From the NCBI RefSeq assembly GCF_024701975.1, contig NZ_JANLNM010000005.1, positions 1-64,000 of the forward strand: a stretch of DNA of 64,000 nt, given 5' to 3'. The stretch is from Variovorax sp. ZS18.2.2. GTDB taxonomy: Bacteria; Pseudomonadota; Gammaproteobacteria; Burkholderiales; Burkholderiaceae_C. Position 1 is the first letter of the stretch. Each line of letters begins with the position of its first letter. The notes below the pieces were generated by a model. It saw only the letters and a list, made by a program, of their open reading frames with translations, had not been told where the DNA came from and did no database searches. Shown piece after piece: positions 8,489 through 17,155 of the stretch. The position numbers and the translations under genes are program-made.

Positions 8489-9154
8489 ATGATCGGACTC
8501 GCGACGCTCTCGCTCTTTCTGCTCGCGGTGCTGGCGCTGTTCCTCTCGCCTGGACCGAACATGGCCTTCGTGCTCTCGCACGGCGTGGCGCACGGCCCGC
8601 GCGGCGGGTTCGCGGCGGCGATCGGCATCTCGGCGGCCGACCTGGTGCACACGCTCTTTGCGGCGACCGGCGTCACTGCGCTGGTCGCAGCGTGGCCGCC
8701 GTCGTTCGACGTGCTGCGCTATGCGGGCGCGCTGTACCTGGTGTGGCTCGCGGTGCAAGCGCTGCGCAGTGGTGGCGGCCTTCGCATGGGTGCGCAGGCC
8801 CAGCCCGCTGGCTTCGGGCGCATCGTGCGCATGGCGCTCTTGAACAACCTCGTCAATCCGAAGGCGCTGCTGTTCTTCATGGTGTTCCTGCCGCAGTTCG
8901 TCGATCCGTCGCGCGGCAGCGTGGCGCTGCAGCTGGTGCAACTGGGCGTCGTTCTTTCGATGGCCGCGCTTGCGTTCAACACACTGCTGGGCGCCTGCAG
9001 CGGACAGGTCGGGCGCTGGCTGCAGCGCCGGCCTGGCGCCGAGAAATTCCAACGCACCCTGCTCGCGCTGGTGATGGTCGGCCTGGCCATCCGCCTGCTG
9101 ATGCTCGACCGACCCGCGGCCTCCGTAGCCGCACTTCCCACTCAAGGACACTGA
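8489..9154 (+). CDS. LysE/RhtB family exporter (second of three)
   Basis: 221 residues from the ATG at 8489, preceded by AAGGGGA. It has the FLSPGPNMAFVLSHG motif at the N-terminus, LNNLVNPKALLFFMVFLPQFV in the middle and five to six membrane segments. It probably exports a neutral amino acid or homoserine-type compound. It lies between the aminotransferase and GST genes of the same operon. It differs clearly in sequence from the copies at 5614 and 11436, so the three are old paralogues rather than a recent tandem duplication. Confidence 0.88.
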   Translation: MIGLATLSLFLLAVLALFLSPGPNMAFVLSHGVAHGPRGGFAAAIGISAADLVHTLFAATGVTALVAAWPPSFDVLRYAGALYLVWLAVQALRSGGGLRMGAQAQPAGFGRIVRMALLNNLVNPKALLFFMVFLPQFVDPSRGSVALQLVQLGVVLSMAALAFNTLLGACSGQVGRWLQRRPGAEKFQRTLLALVMVGLAIRLLMLDRPAASVAALPTQGH

Positions 9155-9159
9155 ACACC

Positions 9160-9801
9160 ATGCTCAACATCTGGGGCCGCATCAGCTCGATCAACGTCCG
9201 CAAAGTCGTGTGGTGCGCGCAAGAGCTCGGCCTGGACTTCCAGCGCACCGAGGCCGGCGGCAAGTTCGGCATGGTGCAGACGCCCGAATACCTCGCGCTC
9301 AACCCGAATGCGATGGTGCCGACCATCGACGACGGCGAAGGCGCCGAGCGCGTGACGCTCTGGGAGTCGAACGTGATCCTGCGCTACCTCTGCGCCAAGC
9401 ATTCGCACGGCACCCTCTATCCGAGCGAACTGCCCGCGCGCTTCGACGCCGAGCGCTGGATGGACTGGCAGCAGACCACGCTCAACCGCGCGAGCCACGG
9501 CGCTTTCATCCAATGGGTGCGCACGCCGCCGTCGGAACGCCAGCCGGCATTGATCGAGGCCTCGGTGCGCCAGAGCGAAGCGCTGTTCGCCATGCTCGAC
9601 ACGCACCTCGCGCAGCGCGCCTACATGGGCGGCGAGCGCTTCACCATGGCCGACATTCCCGTGGGCTGCGAAGCGCACCGCTGGTTCGGCCTGCCGGGCG
9701 CCGAGTACCGCCGGCCCAGTTGGCCGAATGTGGAGCGCTGGTACGCCGATCTTCTTTCCCGCCCGGGCGCGCGCGGCGTGCTCGACCTAGCCCTCGAATG
9801 A
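9160..9801 (+). CDS. Glutathione S-transferase family protein
   Basis: 213 residues. The N-terminal thioredoxin-like domain has GRISSINVRKVVWCAQELGLDF, with a Ser cluster at the usual GSH-activating position, and NPNAMVPTIDDG with the cis-Pro. It is followed by the helical C-terminal domain (YMGGERFTMADIPVGCEAHRWF). It probably conjugates glutathione to, or reduces, electrophiles in the cytoplasm. It starts five bases after the LysE stop and overlaps phzF by four bases. Its role inside an amino-acid export operon is unclear. Confidence 0.9.
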   Translation: MLNIWGRISSINVRKVVWCAQELGLDFQRTEAGGKFGMVQTPEYLALNPNAMVPTIDDGEGAERVTLWESNVILRYLCAKHSHGTLYPSELPARFDAERWMDWQQTTLNRASHGAFIQWVRTPPSERQPALIEASVRQSEALFAMLDTHLAQRAYMGGERFTMADIPVGCEAHRWFGLPGAEYRRPSWPNVERWYADLLSRPGARGVLDLALE

Positions 9802-10730
9802 ACCCGATGAAATCCCGCCCCTTCAAGCAAGTCGACGTCTTCACCGCCACGGCCTACCGCGGCAATCCGCTCGCCGTGGTCATCGACGGCGCGGACCTGG
9901 ACGATGCCGCGATGCAGCGCTTCGCGCAGTGGACCAACCTGTCCGAGACCACCTTCCTCCTGCCGCCGACCGAACCGACGGCCGACTACCGCGTGCGCAT
10001 CTTCACGCCCGGTGGCGAGCTGCCCTTTGCGGGCCACCCGACCATCGGCAGCTGCCACGCGTGGCTGCAGGCCGGCGGCAAGTCCAAGGTGGCCGGCCGC
10101 GTGGTGCAGCAATGCGGCGCGGGCCTCGTGCCGCTGCGCCGCGACGGCGACCGGCTGGCCTTTGCCGCGCCGCCGCTCAAGCGCAGCGCGCCGAGCCCCG
10201 CGCTGCTGGCCAAGGTGGCCGGCGCGCTCGGGTTGAAGGCGCAGCAGATCATCGCGGCGCAGGTGCTGGACAACGGCCCGGTCTGGTTCGGCCTGCTGGT
10301 CGAGGATGCCGATGCGGTGCTGGCGCTGCAGCCCGACCACCGCATGCTCAAGGAACTGGGCGTGAAGGCCGGCGTGGCGGGCGTGCCCGCGGCGGTCGAC
10401 ATCTCGCCGCTGATCGGCCGCTCGAACCGCGAGGCCCGTGCCTTCGGCAACCGCAAGGCCGCCGAGTACGACGACGGCGCGAAGATCGACCTCGAAGTGC
10501 GTGCCTTCGCCGAACCGATCGGCGTGCAGGAAGACCCGGTCACCGGCAGCCTGAACGCGAGCCTGGCCGAATGGCTGATCGCCGACGGCCACATGCCCGA
10601 GCGCTACCTCGCCGCGCAGGGCCAGTGCCTCGGCCGCGCGGGCCGCGTGTACATCGAGCGCGACGGCGAAGGAAAGATCTGGGTCGGCGGCGATGCCGTG
10701 ACCTGCGTCGACGGCAACGTCACGCTCTGA
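9798..10730 (+). CDS. PhzF family epimerase/isomerase
   Basis: 310 residues with the two-half PhzF fold: QVDVFTATAYRGNPLAVV at the N-terminus, E50 in NLSETTF (equivalent to the catalytic Glu of PhzF), FTPGGELPFAGHPTIGS, and EDPVTGSLNASLAEWL in the second half. PhzF proper isomerises a phenazine precursor, but most stand-alone bacterial members are of unknown function and probably act on small amino or keto acids. No other phenazine genes are present, so phenazine synthesis is not indicated. It is coupled to the GST gene by an ATGA overlap. Confidence 0.88.
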   Translation: MNPMKSRPFKQVDVFTATAYRGNPLAVVIDGADLDDAAMQRFAQWTNLSETTFLLPPTEPTADYRVRIFTPGGELPFAGHPTIGSCHAWLQAGGKSKVAGRVVQQCGAGLVPLRRDGDRLAFAAPPLKRSAPSPALLAKVAGALGLKAQQIIAAQVLDNGPVWFGLLVEDADAVLALQPDHRMLKELGVKAGVAGVPAAVDISPLIGRSNREARAFGNRKAAEYDDGAKIDLEVRAFAEPIGVQEDPVTGSLNASLAEWLIADGHMPERYLAAQGQCLGRAGRVYIERDGEGKIWVGGDAVTCVDGNVTL

Positions 10731-10741
10731 GAGGCTTTGCC

Positions 10742-11434
10742 ATGCACGCCGAACTCGACCACCTGGTGATCGCCGCCGCTTCGCTGGCCGAGGGCGTGGC
10801 GTGGTGCGAAGCAACGCTCGGCGTCACGCCCGGGCCGGGCGGCGCGCATCCGCTGATGGGCACGCACAACCGGCTGCTGAATGTGGCGAGCGATGCGTTC
10901 CCGCGTGTCTATGCGGAAATCATCGCGATCGAGCCCGGCAAGGAGCCATCGCGGCCCGGCACGCGCCGCTGGTTCGACCTGGACGATGCGGCGCTGCAGG
11001 CCGGCCTCGCGCAGCACGGGCCGCACCTGATCCACTTCGTCGCGCGCGTGCCCGATGCCGTCGCCGCAACGCGCGCGCTGGCCCACGAGGAGCACGCGCA
11101 CATCGACCGCGGTCAGTTGCTCGAGGCCTCGCGCGACACGCCGGCCGGGCGGCTCGAATGGCAGATCACGGTGCGCGACGACGGCCAGCGCCTGTTCTAC
11201 GGCGCGCTGCCGACGTTGATCCAATGGGGGCCGGTGCATCCAGTCGATGCCATGCCCGCCTCGGGTCTCGCGCTGCGCTCGCTGCATGTCGCGCATCCGC
11301 GCGCACCTGCGCTTGCCGCCGCGCTCTCGGCCATCGGCATGGGCGCCCTGAAGGTGGACGCCGGCCCGCCGAACCTCGTTGCGGTGTTCGACACGCCGCG
11401 CGGCCCCGTCACGCTCGAATCCAAAGGACTCTGA
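10742..11434 (+). CDS. VOC-superfamily protein with glyoxalase-like domain
   Basis: 230 residues. It begins MHAELDHLVIAAASLAEGVAWCEATLGV, the first beta-alpha-beta unit of a vicinal-oxygen-chelate fold, and matches the glyoxalase-like (Glyoxalase_3) group. Members bind a metal and act on small oxygenated substrates, but this group has no assigned reaction. It sits 11 bp after phzF and one base before the third LysE gene in the same operon. I cannot name its substrate. Confidence 0.8.
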   Translation: MHAELDHLVIAAASLAEGVAWCEATLGVTPGPGGAHPLMGTHNRLLNVASDAFPRVYAEIIAIEPGKEPSRPGTRRWFDLDDAALQAGLAQHGPHLIHFVARVPDAVAATRALAHEEHAHIDRGQLLEASRDTPAGRLEWQITVRDDGQRLFYGALPTLIQWGPVHPVDAMPASGLALRSLHVAHPRAPALAAALSAIGMGALKVDAGPPNLVAVFDTPRGPVTLESKGL

Positions 11435-11435
11435 C

Positions 11436-12068
11436 ATGCTGACCCTGACCGAGATCGCCTGGTTCGCCCTCGCCTCGCTGCTGCTGGCGCTCACGCCGGG
11501 GCCGAACATGATCTATTGCGTCTCGCGCACGCTGATCCAGGGCCGCCGCGCGGGAATGATCTCGCTGGGCGGTGTGCTGATGGCGTTCCTGGTGCACCTG
11601 TTCGCCGCCGCACTCGGGCTCACCGCGCTGCTGCTGGCGGTGCCGCTCGCGTTCGATGCGATCCGCATCGCCGGCGCGGCCTACCTGCTGTGGCTCGCAT
11701 GGCAGGCGGTGCGACCCGGCGGCAACGCGCCCTTCGAGGCGCGCGCGCTGCCGGCCGATCCACCGGGCAAGCTGTTCCGCATGGGCTTTCTCACGAACCT
11801 GCTGAACCCGAAGGTGGCGATGTTCTACCTGTCGTTCTTTCCGCAGTTCATCCATCCCGAACGCGGCTCGGTGCTGCTGCAGAGCGTGCAGCTGGGCATA
11901 GCGCAGATGGCGAGCAGCGCGGTGGTCAACACGGTGATGATCTTCGGCGCCGCGAGCATCACCGCGGTGCTGTCGCAAAGCGCCGGCTGGCTGCGCGCGC
12001 AGCGCTACGTGATGGGCAGCGTGCTGGCCGCGCTGGCGGTGCGGGTCGCCCTGACAGAACGCAAGTAA
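11436..12068 (+). CDS. LysE/RhtB family exporter (third of three)
   Basis: 210 residues with the LTPGPNMIYCVSRTLIQGRRAG motif, FLTNLLNPKVAMFYLSFFPQF and six hydrophobic segments. It is a likely amino-acid exporter of the inner membrane. It is separated from the preceding gene by a single base, and the next gene (threonine dehydratase) starts 19 bp later. With the copies at 5614 and 8489 and the EamA protein it makes four exporters in one operon. Confidence 0.88.
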   Translation: MLTLTEIAWFALASLLLALTPGPNMIYCVSRTLIQGRRAGMISLGGVLMAFLVHLFAAALGLTALLLAVPLAFDAIRIAGAAYLLWLAWQAVRPGGNAPFEARALPADPPGKLFRMGFLTNLLNPKVAMFYLSFFPQFIHPERGSVLLQSVQLGIAQMASSAVVNTVMIFGAASITAVLSQSAGWLRAQRYVMGSVLAALAVRVALTERK

Positions 12069-12087
12069 GCCAACAAGAAGGACCTCC

Positions 12088-13059
12088 GTGAAATTCACCC
12101 GCGAAGAGATCGAAGCCGCACAGCGCACCGTGCATGCGGCGATGCCGCCCACGCCGCAATACACCTGGCCGCTGCTGTCGCAGCGCCTGGGCGCCACGCT
12201 CTGGGCCAAGCACGAGAACCACACGCCGGTCGGCGCCTTCAAGATCCGCGGCGGCCTGACCTACTTCGAGACCCTCGCGCGCGAGCAGCCCGAAGTGCGC
12301 CACGTGATCAGCGCGACGCGCGGCAACCACGGCCAGTCGCTCGGCTTCGCAGCGCGGCGGCATGGGCTGGGCGCGACCATCGTGGTGCCGCACGGCAATT
12401 CGCAGGAGAAGAACGCCGCGATGCGCGCGCTCGGCGTCACGCTGGTCGAGCATGGCGACGACTTCCAGGCGGCGTCGGAACACGCGGCCCTGCTGGCCGA
12501 GCGTGACGCGCTGCACCGCGTGCCCTCGTTCCATCGCGAATTGGTGCGCGGCGTATCGACCGCGTATGTCGAATTCTTCAGCGCGTTGAAGGACGCACCG
12601 CCCGACGTGCTGTTCGTGCCCATCGGCCTGGGGTCGGGCTTTGCCGGCGCGGCCGTGGCACGCGCGCATTGCGGCGTGTCGACCAAGATCATCGGCGTGG
12701 TGTCGGCCCACGCGACGGCGTACCGCGATTCCTTCCGCGCGGGCAAGCCGGTCGAGTCGCCGGTCAGCACGCGACTGGCCGACGGCATGGCCTGCCGCGT
12801 GCCGGTGCCCGAATCGGTCGAGGTGATCCTGCGCGAAGCCGACGACGTGATCACCGTGACCGACGACGAGGTGGGCGAGGCGATGCGCATCCTTTTCAGC
12901 GACACGCACAACGTGGCCGAAGGCGCCGGGGCCGCCGCATTGGCTGGCGCGCTTCAGCAGCAGGCGCGCTGGCGCGGGAAGACGGTGGGCGTCAGCGTGA
13001 GCGGCGGCAATGTCGATTCCGACATGTTCGCTGGCGTGCTCGCGCGCAACGCGTCCTGA
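12088..13059 (+). CDS. Threonine/serine dehydratase (threonine ammonia-lyase), no ACT domain
   Basis: 323 residues starting at GTG 12088 with AAGAAGGA just upstream. It is a fold-type II PLP enzyme: K52 in TPVGAFKIRGG binds PLP, SATRGNHGQSLGFAA contacts the substrate, and GLGSGFAGA binds the phosphate. It would deaminate L-threonine or L-serine to 2-oxobutyrate or pyruvate plus ammonia in the cytoplasm. It lacks the C-terminal ACT-like regulatory domain of biosynthetic IlvA, so it is a catabolic type. As the last gene of the MocR-facing operon it fits removal of excess hydroxy-amino acids. Confidence 0.9.
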   Translation: MKFTREEIEAAQRTVHAAMPPTPQYTWPLLSQRLGATLWAKHENHTPVGAFKIRGGLTYFETLAREQPEVRHVISATRGNHGQSLGFAARRHGLGATIVVPHGNSQEKNAAMRALGVTLVEHGDDFQAASEHAALLAERDALHRVPSFHRELVRGVSTAYVEFFSALKDAPPDVLFVPIGLGSGFAGAAVARAHCGVSTKIIGVVSAHATAYRDSFRAGKPVESPVSTRLADGMACRVPVPESVEVILREADDVITVTDDEVGEAMRILFSDTHNVAEGAGAAALAGALQQQARWRGKTVGVSVSGGNVDSDMFAGVLARNAS

Positions 13060-13066
13060 AGACGGA

Positions 13067-13894
13067 TCAGGGAAGCGGCTGGGTGTTGGCCGTGTCCAGC
13101 GGCAGGCGCGACACCTCCGCCAGCAGCAGCGCCAGTTGCTGGGCGGCCGCATCGACGACCGCCTGCCCCTTCGCCGCCGTCGCCGCGGCCGCGTTGCCGG
13201 CCGCGCCCTGCGCGTTGTAGTCCTCCATCGCCCAGCCGAGCTTGGCGCTCTTGCCGTTGCCGAGGATCGCGTAGTCGGTGGCGCGCTGCTCCGAAGTCGA
13301 TCGGAAATCCTTCGCCTCGCCCATGCGCACGAGTTGCGGGGTCAGCGCCAGCATCATCGAGGTCTCGATCTCGCCCGCGTGCACGCCGAAGCGGTGCTCC
13401 CCCGCGCTGAACTGCGCGCCCGCATCGCCCAGCGGCAGGTTGAACCAGCTCACGCTGTAGACGATGAGCCCGTGCGCCGCACGCAGCTCGCGCGCCACGA
13501 TGTCCATCGCGCCCACATGGCCGCCGTGCGCATTGAAGAGCACCAGCTTCTTCACGCCGGCGCGCGCGACGCCGGCGCCGATTTCGCTCCACATGCGGAT
13601 CAGGGTCTCGGCCGACAGCGTGAGCGTGCCCGCGAAACGAGCGTGCTCGGGGCTGAGGCCGATCTGCTGGGTCGGCAGGAACAGCACCGGCAGATCCGCC
13701 GGCAGCAGCGGCAGCGATGCGGCCACGATGCCGTCGGCCAGCACCGTGTCCACGCCCAGCGGCAGGTGCGGACCGTGCTGCTCGGTGGCGCCCAACGGCA
13801 GCACCGCCACGGTGGCTGCCACATCGAGCGATGCGAAGTCGCGCGTGGTGAGGTGAGACCAGAAGCGGGGCAGGGATACCGGGGATGCGTTCAT
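13067..13894 (-). CDS. Creatininase family amidohydrolase
   Basis: 275 residues. The metal-binding residues of the family are all visible: E38 and H40 in GATEQHGPHLPLGVDT with D49, then FNAHGGHVG (H123, H126) and VHAGEIETS (H172, E175). Members hydrolyse cyclic amides: creatinine amidohydrolase, mycofactocin MftE, and the FAPy deformylase of riboflavin synthesis. No mycofactocin or creatine genes are nearby, so the substrate is open. It converges on the threonine dehydratase gene with only seven bases between stops and is divergent from the SDR gene. Confidence 0.9.
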   Translation of the reverse strand: MNASPVSLPRFWSHLTTRDFASLDVAATVAVLPLGATEQHGPHLPLGVDTVLADGIVAASLPLLPADLPVLFLPTQQIGLSPEHARFAGTLTLSAETLIRMWSEIGAGVARAGVKKLVLFNAHGGHVGAMDIVARELRAAHGLIVYSVSWFNLPLGDAGAQFSAGEHRFGVHAGEIETSMMLALTPQLVRMGEAKDFRSTSEQRATDYAILGNGKSAKLGWAMEDYNAQGAAGNAAAATAAKGQAVVDAAAQQLALLLAEVSRLPLDTANTQPLP

Positions 13895-13964
13895 CCGGCG
13901 ATCTTAGAGCGGTGATTCAATCCACGCGACTCCCAGATCGGCAACCTCTCCCAAGGACATTCCC

Positions 13965-14762
13965 ATGGATCTCCAGCTCCAGGATCAGCACGTTCTCATC
14001 ACCGGCGGCAGCAAGGGCATCGGCCTGGCCTGCGCGCTGGGCTTCCTGCGCGAGGGCGCGCGCGTGAGCCTCGTCTCGCGCGACCTGCAGAACCTGGAGC
14101 AGGGCCGCAAGACGCTCGTCGACAGCTTCGCCGGGGCCGAAGGCCGGGTCTCGGTGCATGCCGCCGACCTGAAGGACCCGGCCAGCGCCGTGGCCGCGTT
14201 CGATGCGGCCGAAAAAGCCTTCGGCCCGGTCGACGTGCTCGTCAACTCGGCCGGCGCCGCGCGCCGCACCCCGCCCGACGACCTGACTCCCGCCGCGTGG
14301 CACGACGCGATGGACGCGAAGTACTTCACCTACATCCACATGATCGACCCGGTGGTCAAGCGCATGGGCCAGCGCGGCCGCGGCGCGATCGTCAACGTGA
14401 TCGGCCAGGGTGGCAAGGTCGCGAGCCCCGTGCACATGGCCGGCGGCGCGGCCAATGCGGCGCTGATGCTGGTGAGCGCCGGCATGGCCGCCGCCTATGC
14501 CGCCAAGGGCGTGCGCGTGAACGCGGTGAACCCCGGCCTCACGCTGACCGCGCGGCTGCAGGAAGGCATGAAGGCCGACGCGAAGCTGCAGGGCATCGAC
14601 ACCGACGAGGCCTTGAAGCGCGCCACCGCGCGGCTGCCGCTGGGGCGCATCGCGACGCCGGAAGAGATTGCCAACACGGTGGTGTTTCTGGCGTCGCCGA
14701 AGGCAAGCTATGTGACGGGAGCGATCGTGGCGATGGATGGGGCGGTCACGCCGATGATTTGA
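13965..14762 (+). CDS. SDR-family protein lacking the canonical catalytic YxxxK
   Basis: 265 residues with an intact cofactor motif (TGGSKGIG, 13-20) and NSAG (94-97). The usual active-site Tyr-x3-Lys is replaced: the equivalent stretch reads SPVHMAGGAANAAL (about 154-167) with His157 where Tyr is expected and no Lys four residues on. This occurs in a minor SDR group of unknown reaction. The protein may bind NAD(P)H but use different chemistry, or be regulatory. AAGGA precedes the ATG. It is followed by a repeat region, so it appears monocistronic. Confidence 0.85.
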   Translation: MDLQLQDQHVLITGGSKGIGLACALGFLREGARVSLVSRDLQNLEQGRKTLVDSFAGAEGRVSVHAADLKDPASAVAAFDAAEKAFGPVDVLVNSAGAARRTPPDDLTPAAWHDAMDAKYFTYIHMIDPVVKRMGQRGRGAIVNVIGQGGKVASPVHMAGGAANAALMLVSAGMAAAYAAKGVRVNAVNPGLTLTARLQEGMKADAKLQGIDTDEALKRATARLPLGRIATPEEIANTVVFLASPKASYVTGAIVAMDGAVTPMI

Positions 14763-14799
14763 GGGCGTGCGCTTTAGCCCGCCGCCGCCCTCACCCCAG

Positions 14800-14821
14800 C
14801 CCTCTCCCCAAGGGGAGAGGG
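14800..14821. terminator. Perfect 10-bp hairpin after the SDR gene
   Basis: CCCTCTCCCC (14800-14809) and GGGGAGAGGG (14812-14821) form a perfect stem with a two-base loop. No T-run follows, so it may be a stable 3' end or Rho-linked structure rather than a classical terminator. This type of hairpin is common between genes in this bacterial group. Confidence 0.45.
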
Positions 14822-15115
14822 AGCAAATCCAAAGCCGAGCGAAGCGAAGGCCCGAAAGAAATCAGAGGGCCGAGCAAAGCGATGGCCCGCCCCGAAGCCC
14901 TTCTGTATGCGCCGAGGAGCGCAGCGTTTCGCGGATCAGGGCTCGCAGCTGTTTGAGCGAAGCGAGTTCTGCGAGACCCCGCGAAACGCGAGCACCGCAG
15001 GTTGCCCGTAGCGAAGCGGAGGGACGCAGACAGCAGGGTCGCCTTTTCTTTGCTTACTTTCTTTTGGCGAAGCAAAAGAAAGTGAGTCGCCCGCCGGGGC
15101 GAGACCCGGCCAGCA
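14822..15115. repeat. Non-coding intergenic repeat-like element with GCGAAGC-rich blocks and terminal hairpin
   Basis: The stretch between the SDR and LysR genes has no convincing gene. It consists of short blocks such as GAGCGAAGCGAAGG, GAGCGAAGCGAGTT and GTAGCGAAGCGGAGG. It ends with an 11-bp perfect inverted repeat, ACTTTCTTTTG (15056-15066) and CAAAAGAAAGT (15073-15083), extendable to 14 bp with one G-T pair. Such elements are scattered between genes in Comamonadaceae genomes as far as I recall. The hairpin with T-rich DNA on one side and A-rich on the other could end transcription in both directions between these convergent genes. Confidence 0.5.
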
Positions 15116-15131
15116 GCCTCAAAAAAACCAA

Positions 15132-16040
15132 TCAAGAACCAAGCCTCAACCCCTCGAACTTCAACGCAAGAAAATCAACGAACGCCCGCACCCGCGCCGG
15201 CACAAAGCGCCCACTAGGCAACAGCGCATGCAGCGGATAAGGCTCAGTCTGCCAATCAGTCATGAGGTGCACCAGCCGCCCGCTGCGAATGTCGTCGCGC
15301 ACATCGAGCGCCGACTTCAGCGTGATGCCATACCCCGCCACCGCCCACTCGCGCGCCAGCGAGGCGTCATCCACGCTGCGGTTGCCGCTCACCCGCACCT
15401 CGGTCCACTGCCCGTTCTGCGCAAACCGCCAGATGCGGTGCCGCCGCCCGCCGCGATTGAAGATCAGGCAGTTGTGATGCACCAGATCCTGCGGCGTCTT
15501 CGGCGCGGGATGGCGGCCGAGGTACTCGGGCGAGGCCGTCAGCAACGGATTCGTCACCGCAAAAGGCCGCGCCACCAGCCGCGAATCGGCCAGCGCGCCA
15601 TAACGCAGCGCCACGTCGACCTCGTCGCGCATCACGTCCAGCGGGCGGTCGCCGACCGAAAGCGAGAGCTGCACGCCGGCATGCAAGGCAAGGAATTCGT
15701 CGAACCACGGCAAGAGCGTGCTGCGCGTGAGATCGGACGGCGCAGCGACCCGCAGGGTGCCGACCAGTTCGCCGCGGTCCGCCGTGACCAGCGACTCGCC
15801 CTCGTCGAGCAGCTCGAACGCCCGTACCGCATAGTCGAGCAGCGTCTGCCCCTGCGGCGTGAGGCGCATCGCACGCGTGGAACGCTCGAACAGACGCGCC
15901 CCGAGCTGGGTTTCCAGCCGCTTGAGCGTGGCGCTGGCGGCCGCCGGCGTGATGCCCAGCGCATGGGCCGCGGCCGTGAGCGTGCCGCCCCGCGCCGTGT
16001 GCACGAGCACCTGCAGGTCCGATGTATTTTCAATCTTCAT
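15132..16040 (-). CDS. LysR-family transcriptional regulator
   Basis: 302 residues. The N-terminal helix-turn-helix is at about 5-65 (GGTLTAAAHALGITPAAASATLKRLETQLGARLF), and a periplasmic-binding-like effector domain follows from about 90. It is transcribed divergently from the zinc-type oxidoreductase gene at 16127 across an 86-bp spacer, the classic LysR arrangement, so that gene is its likely target. The effector is unknown. Spacer DNA around 16041-16090 holds several TTTGAAA/TTTCAG-like short elements. Confidence 0.92.
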   Translation of the reverse strand: MKIENTSDLQVLVHTARGGTLTAAAHALGITPAAASATLKRLETQLGARLFERSTRAMRLTPQGQTLLDYAVRAFELLDEGESLVTADRGELVGTLRVAAPSDLTRSTLLPWFDEFLALHAGVQLSLSVGDRPLDVMRDEVDVALRYGALADSRLVARPFAVTNPLLTASPEYLGRHPAPKTPQDLVHHNCLIFNRGGRRHRIWRFAQNGQWTEVRVSGNRSVDDASLAREWAVAGYGITLKSALDVRDDIRSGRLVHLMTDWQTEPYPLHALLPSGRFVPARVRAFVDFLALKFEGLRLGS

Positions 16041-16126
16041 TTGAAAGTGTTGCTGTTTCAGGCAGTCTTATCAAATGCCCGTTGCCATCCTACAGTCGAG
16101 CCATCGTTACAGAAAGGTCCCCCGTC

Positions 16127-17137
16127 ATGAAAGCCATCGGTTACTACCAGCCCCTTCCCATCGACAACGCCGAGTCGCTGCAGGACATCGAACTGCCCGC
16201 GCCCGTCGCCGGTGCGCGCGACCTGCTGGTGCGCGTGAAGGCGGTGTCGGTCAACCCGGTCGACACCAAGGTCCGCAAGAACGCCGCGCCTGAAGCCGGG
16301 CAGGCCAAGGTCCTCGGCTGGGATGCGGTCGGCATCGTCGAAGCCATCGGCAGCGGCGTCGAGAACTTCAAGGTCGGCGACCGCGTGTACTACGCGGGCT
16401 CGATCATTCGCCCCGGCGCCAATTCGGAGCTGCATGCGGTGGACGAGCGCATCGCCGCGATCGCACCGAAGAGCCTGGACGACGCGCAGGCCGCCGCACT
16501 CCCGCTGACCACCATCACCGCGTATGAACTGCTGTTCGACCGCCTGCAGGTGCCCAAGGGCGGCGGCGCGGGCCAGACGCTGCTGATCACCGGCGGTGCC
16601 GGCGGCGTGGGCTCCATCCTCATCCAGCTCGCACGCCAGCTCACGCAGCTGCGCGTGATCGCCACCGCCTCGCGCCCCGAAACACGCGAGTGGTGCCTGG
16701 CGCTCGGCGCGCACGTGGTCATCGACCACTCGAAGCCGCTGGCCGCGGAGCTCAAGGCCGCAGGCATCGGCGAGGTCGACATGGTCGCCAGCCTCACGCA
16801 GACCGAGCAGCACTACGCGCAGATCATCGAGAGCCTGAAGCCCCAGGGCCAGCTCGCGGTGATCGACGACATGAAGGTGCTCGACGCGATGCTGTTGAAG
16901 ACCAAGTGCATCTCGCTGCACTGGGAATTGATGTTCACGCGCTCGCGCTTCACCACGCCCGACATCGCCGAGCAAGGCGCGCTGCTGGCCGAGGTAGCCG
17001 CGCTGGTCGACGCGGGCCGCATCCGCACGACGGCAAATGCGAGCTTCGGCACCATCAACGCCGCGAATTTGAAGAAGGCGCATGCGCTCATCGAAAGCGG
17101 CAAGGCGCAGGGCAAGGTGGTGCTGGCCGGGTTCTGA
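16127..17137 (+). CDS. Zinc-type alcohol dehydrogenase-like / quinone reductase (MDR superfamily)
   Basis: 336 residues from the ATG at 16127, which has AGAAAGG just upstream; longer frames lack support. The N-terminal GroES-like domain contains VRVKAVSVNPVDTKVRKNAAPEAGQ, and the Rossmann motif ITGGAGGVGSILIQLAR lies near residue 155. The set of residues resembles the zinc-binding alcohol dehydrogenase family of quinone-reductase type, which reduces alpha,beta-unsaturated carbonyls or quinones with NADPH. The zinc ligands of true alcohol dehydrogenases are absent. It is probably induced by the divergent LysR protein in response to an electrophile. Confidence 0.88.
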   Translation: MKAIGYYQPLPIDNAESLQDIELPAPVAGARDLLVRVKAVSVNPVDTKVRKNAAPEAGQAKVLGWDAVGIVEAIGSGVENFKVGDRVYYAGSIIRPGANSELHAVDERIAAIAPKSLDDAQAAALPLTTITAYELLFDRLQVPKGGGAGQTLLITGGAGGVGSILIQLARQLTQLRVIATASRPETREWCLALGAHVVIDHSKPLAAELKAAGIGEVDMVASLTQTEQHYAQIIESLKPQGQLAVIDDMKVLDAMLLKTKCISLHWELMFTRSRFTTPDIAEQGALLAEVAALVDAGRIRTTANASFGTINAANLKKAHALIESGKAQGKVVLAGF

Positions 17138-17155
17138 GTCAGCACAATCGGTCGC

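Noticed and set aside
9798..10730. Phenazine biosynthesis locus
   Set aside because: A single PhzF-family gene without phzA-E or phzG; stand-alone members are common and unrelated to phenazines.
5614..12068. Recent tandem duplication of LysE genes
   Set aside because: The three proteins share only family motifs and are separated by unrelated genes.
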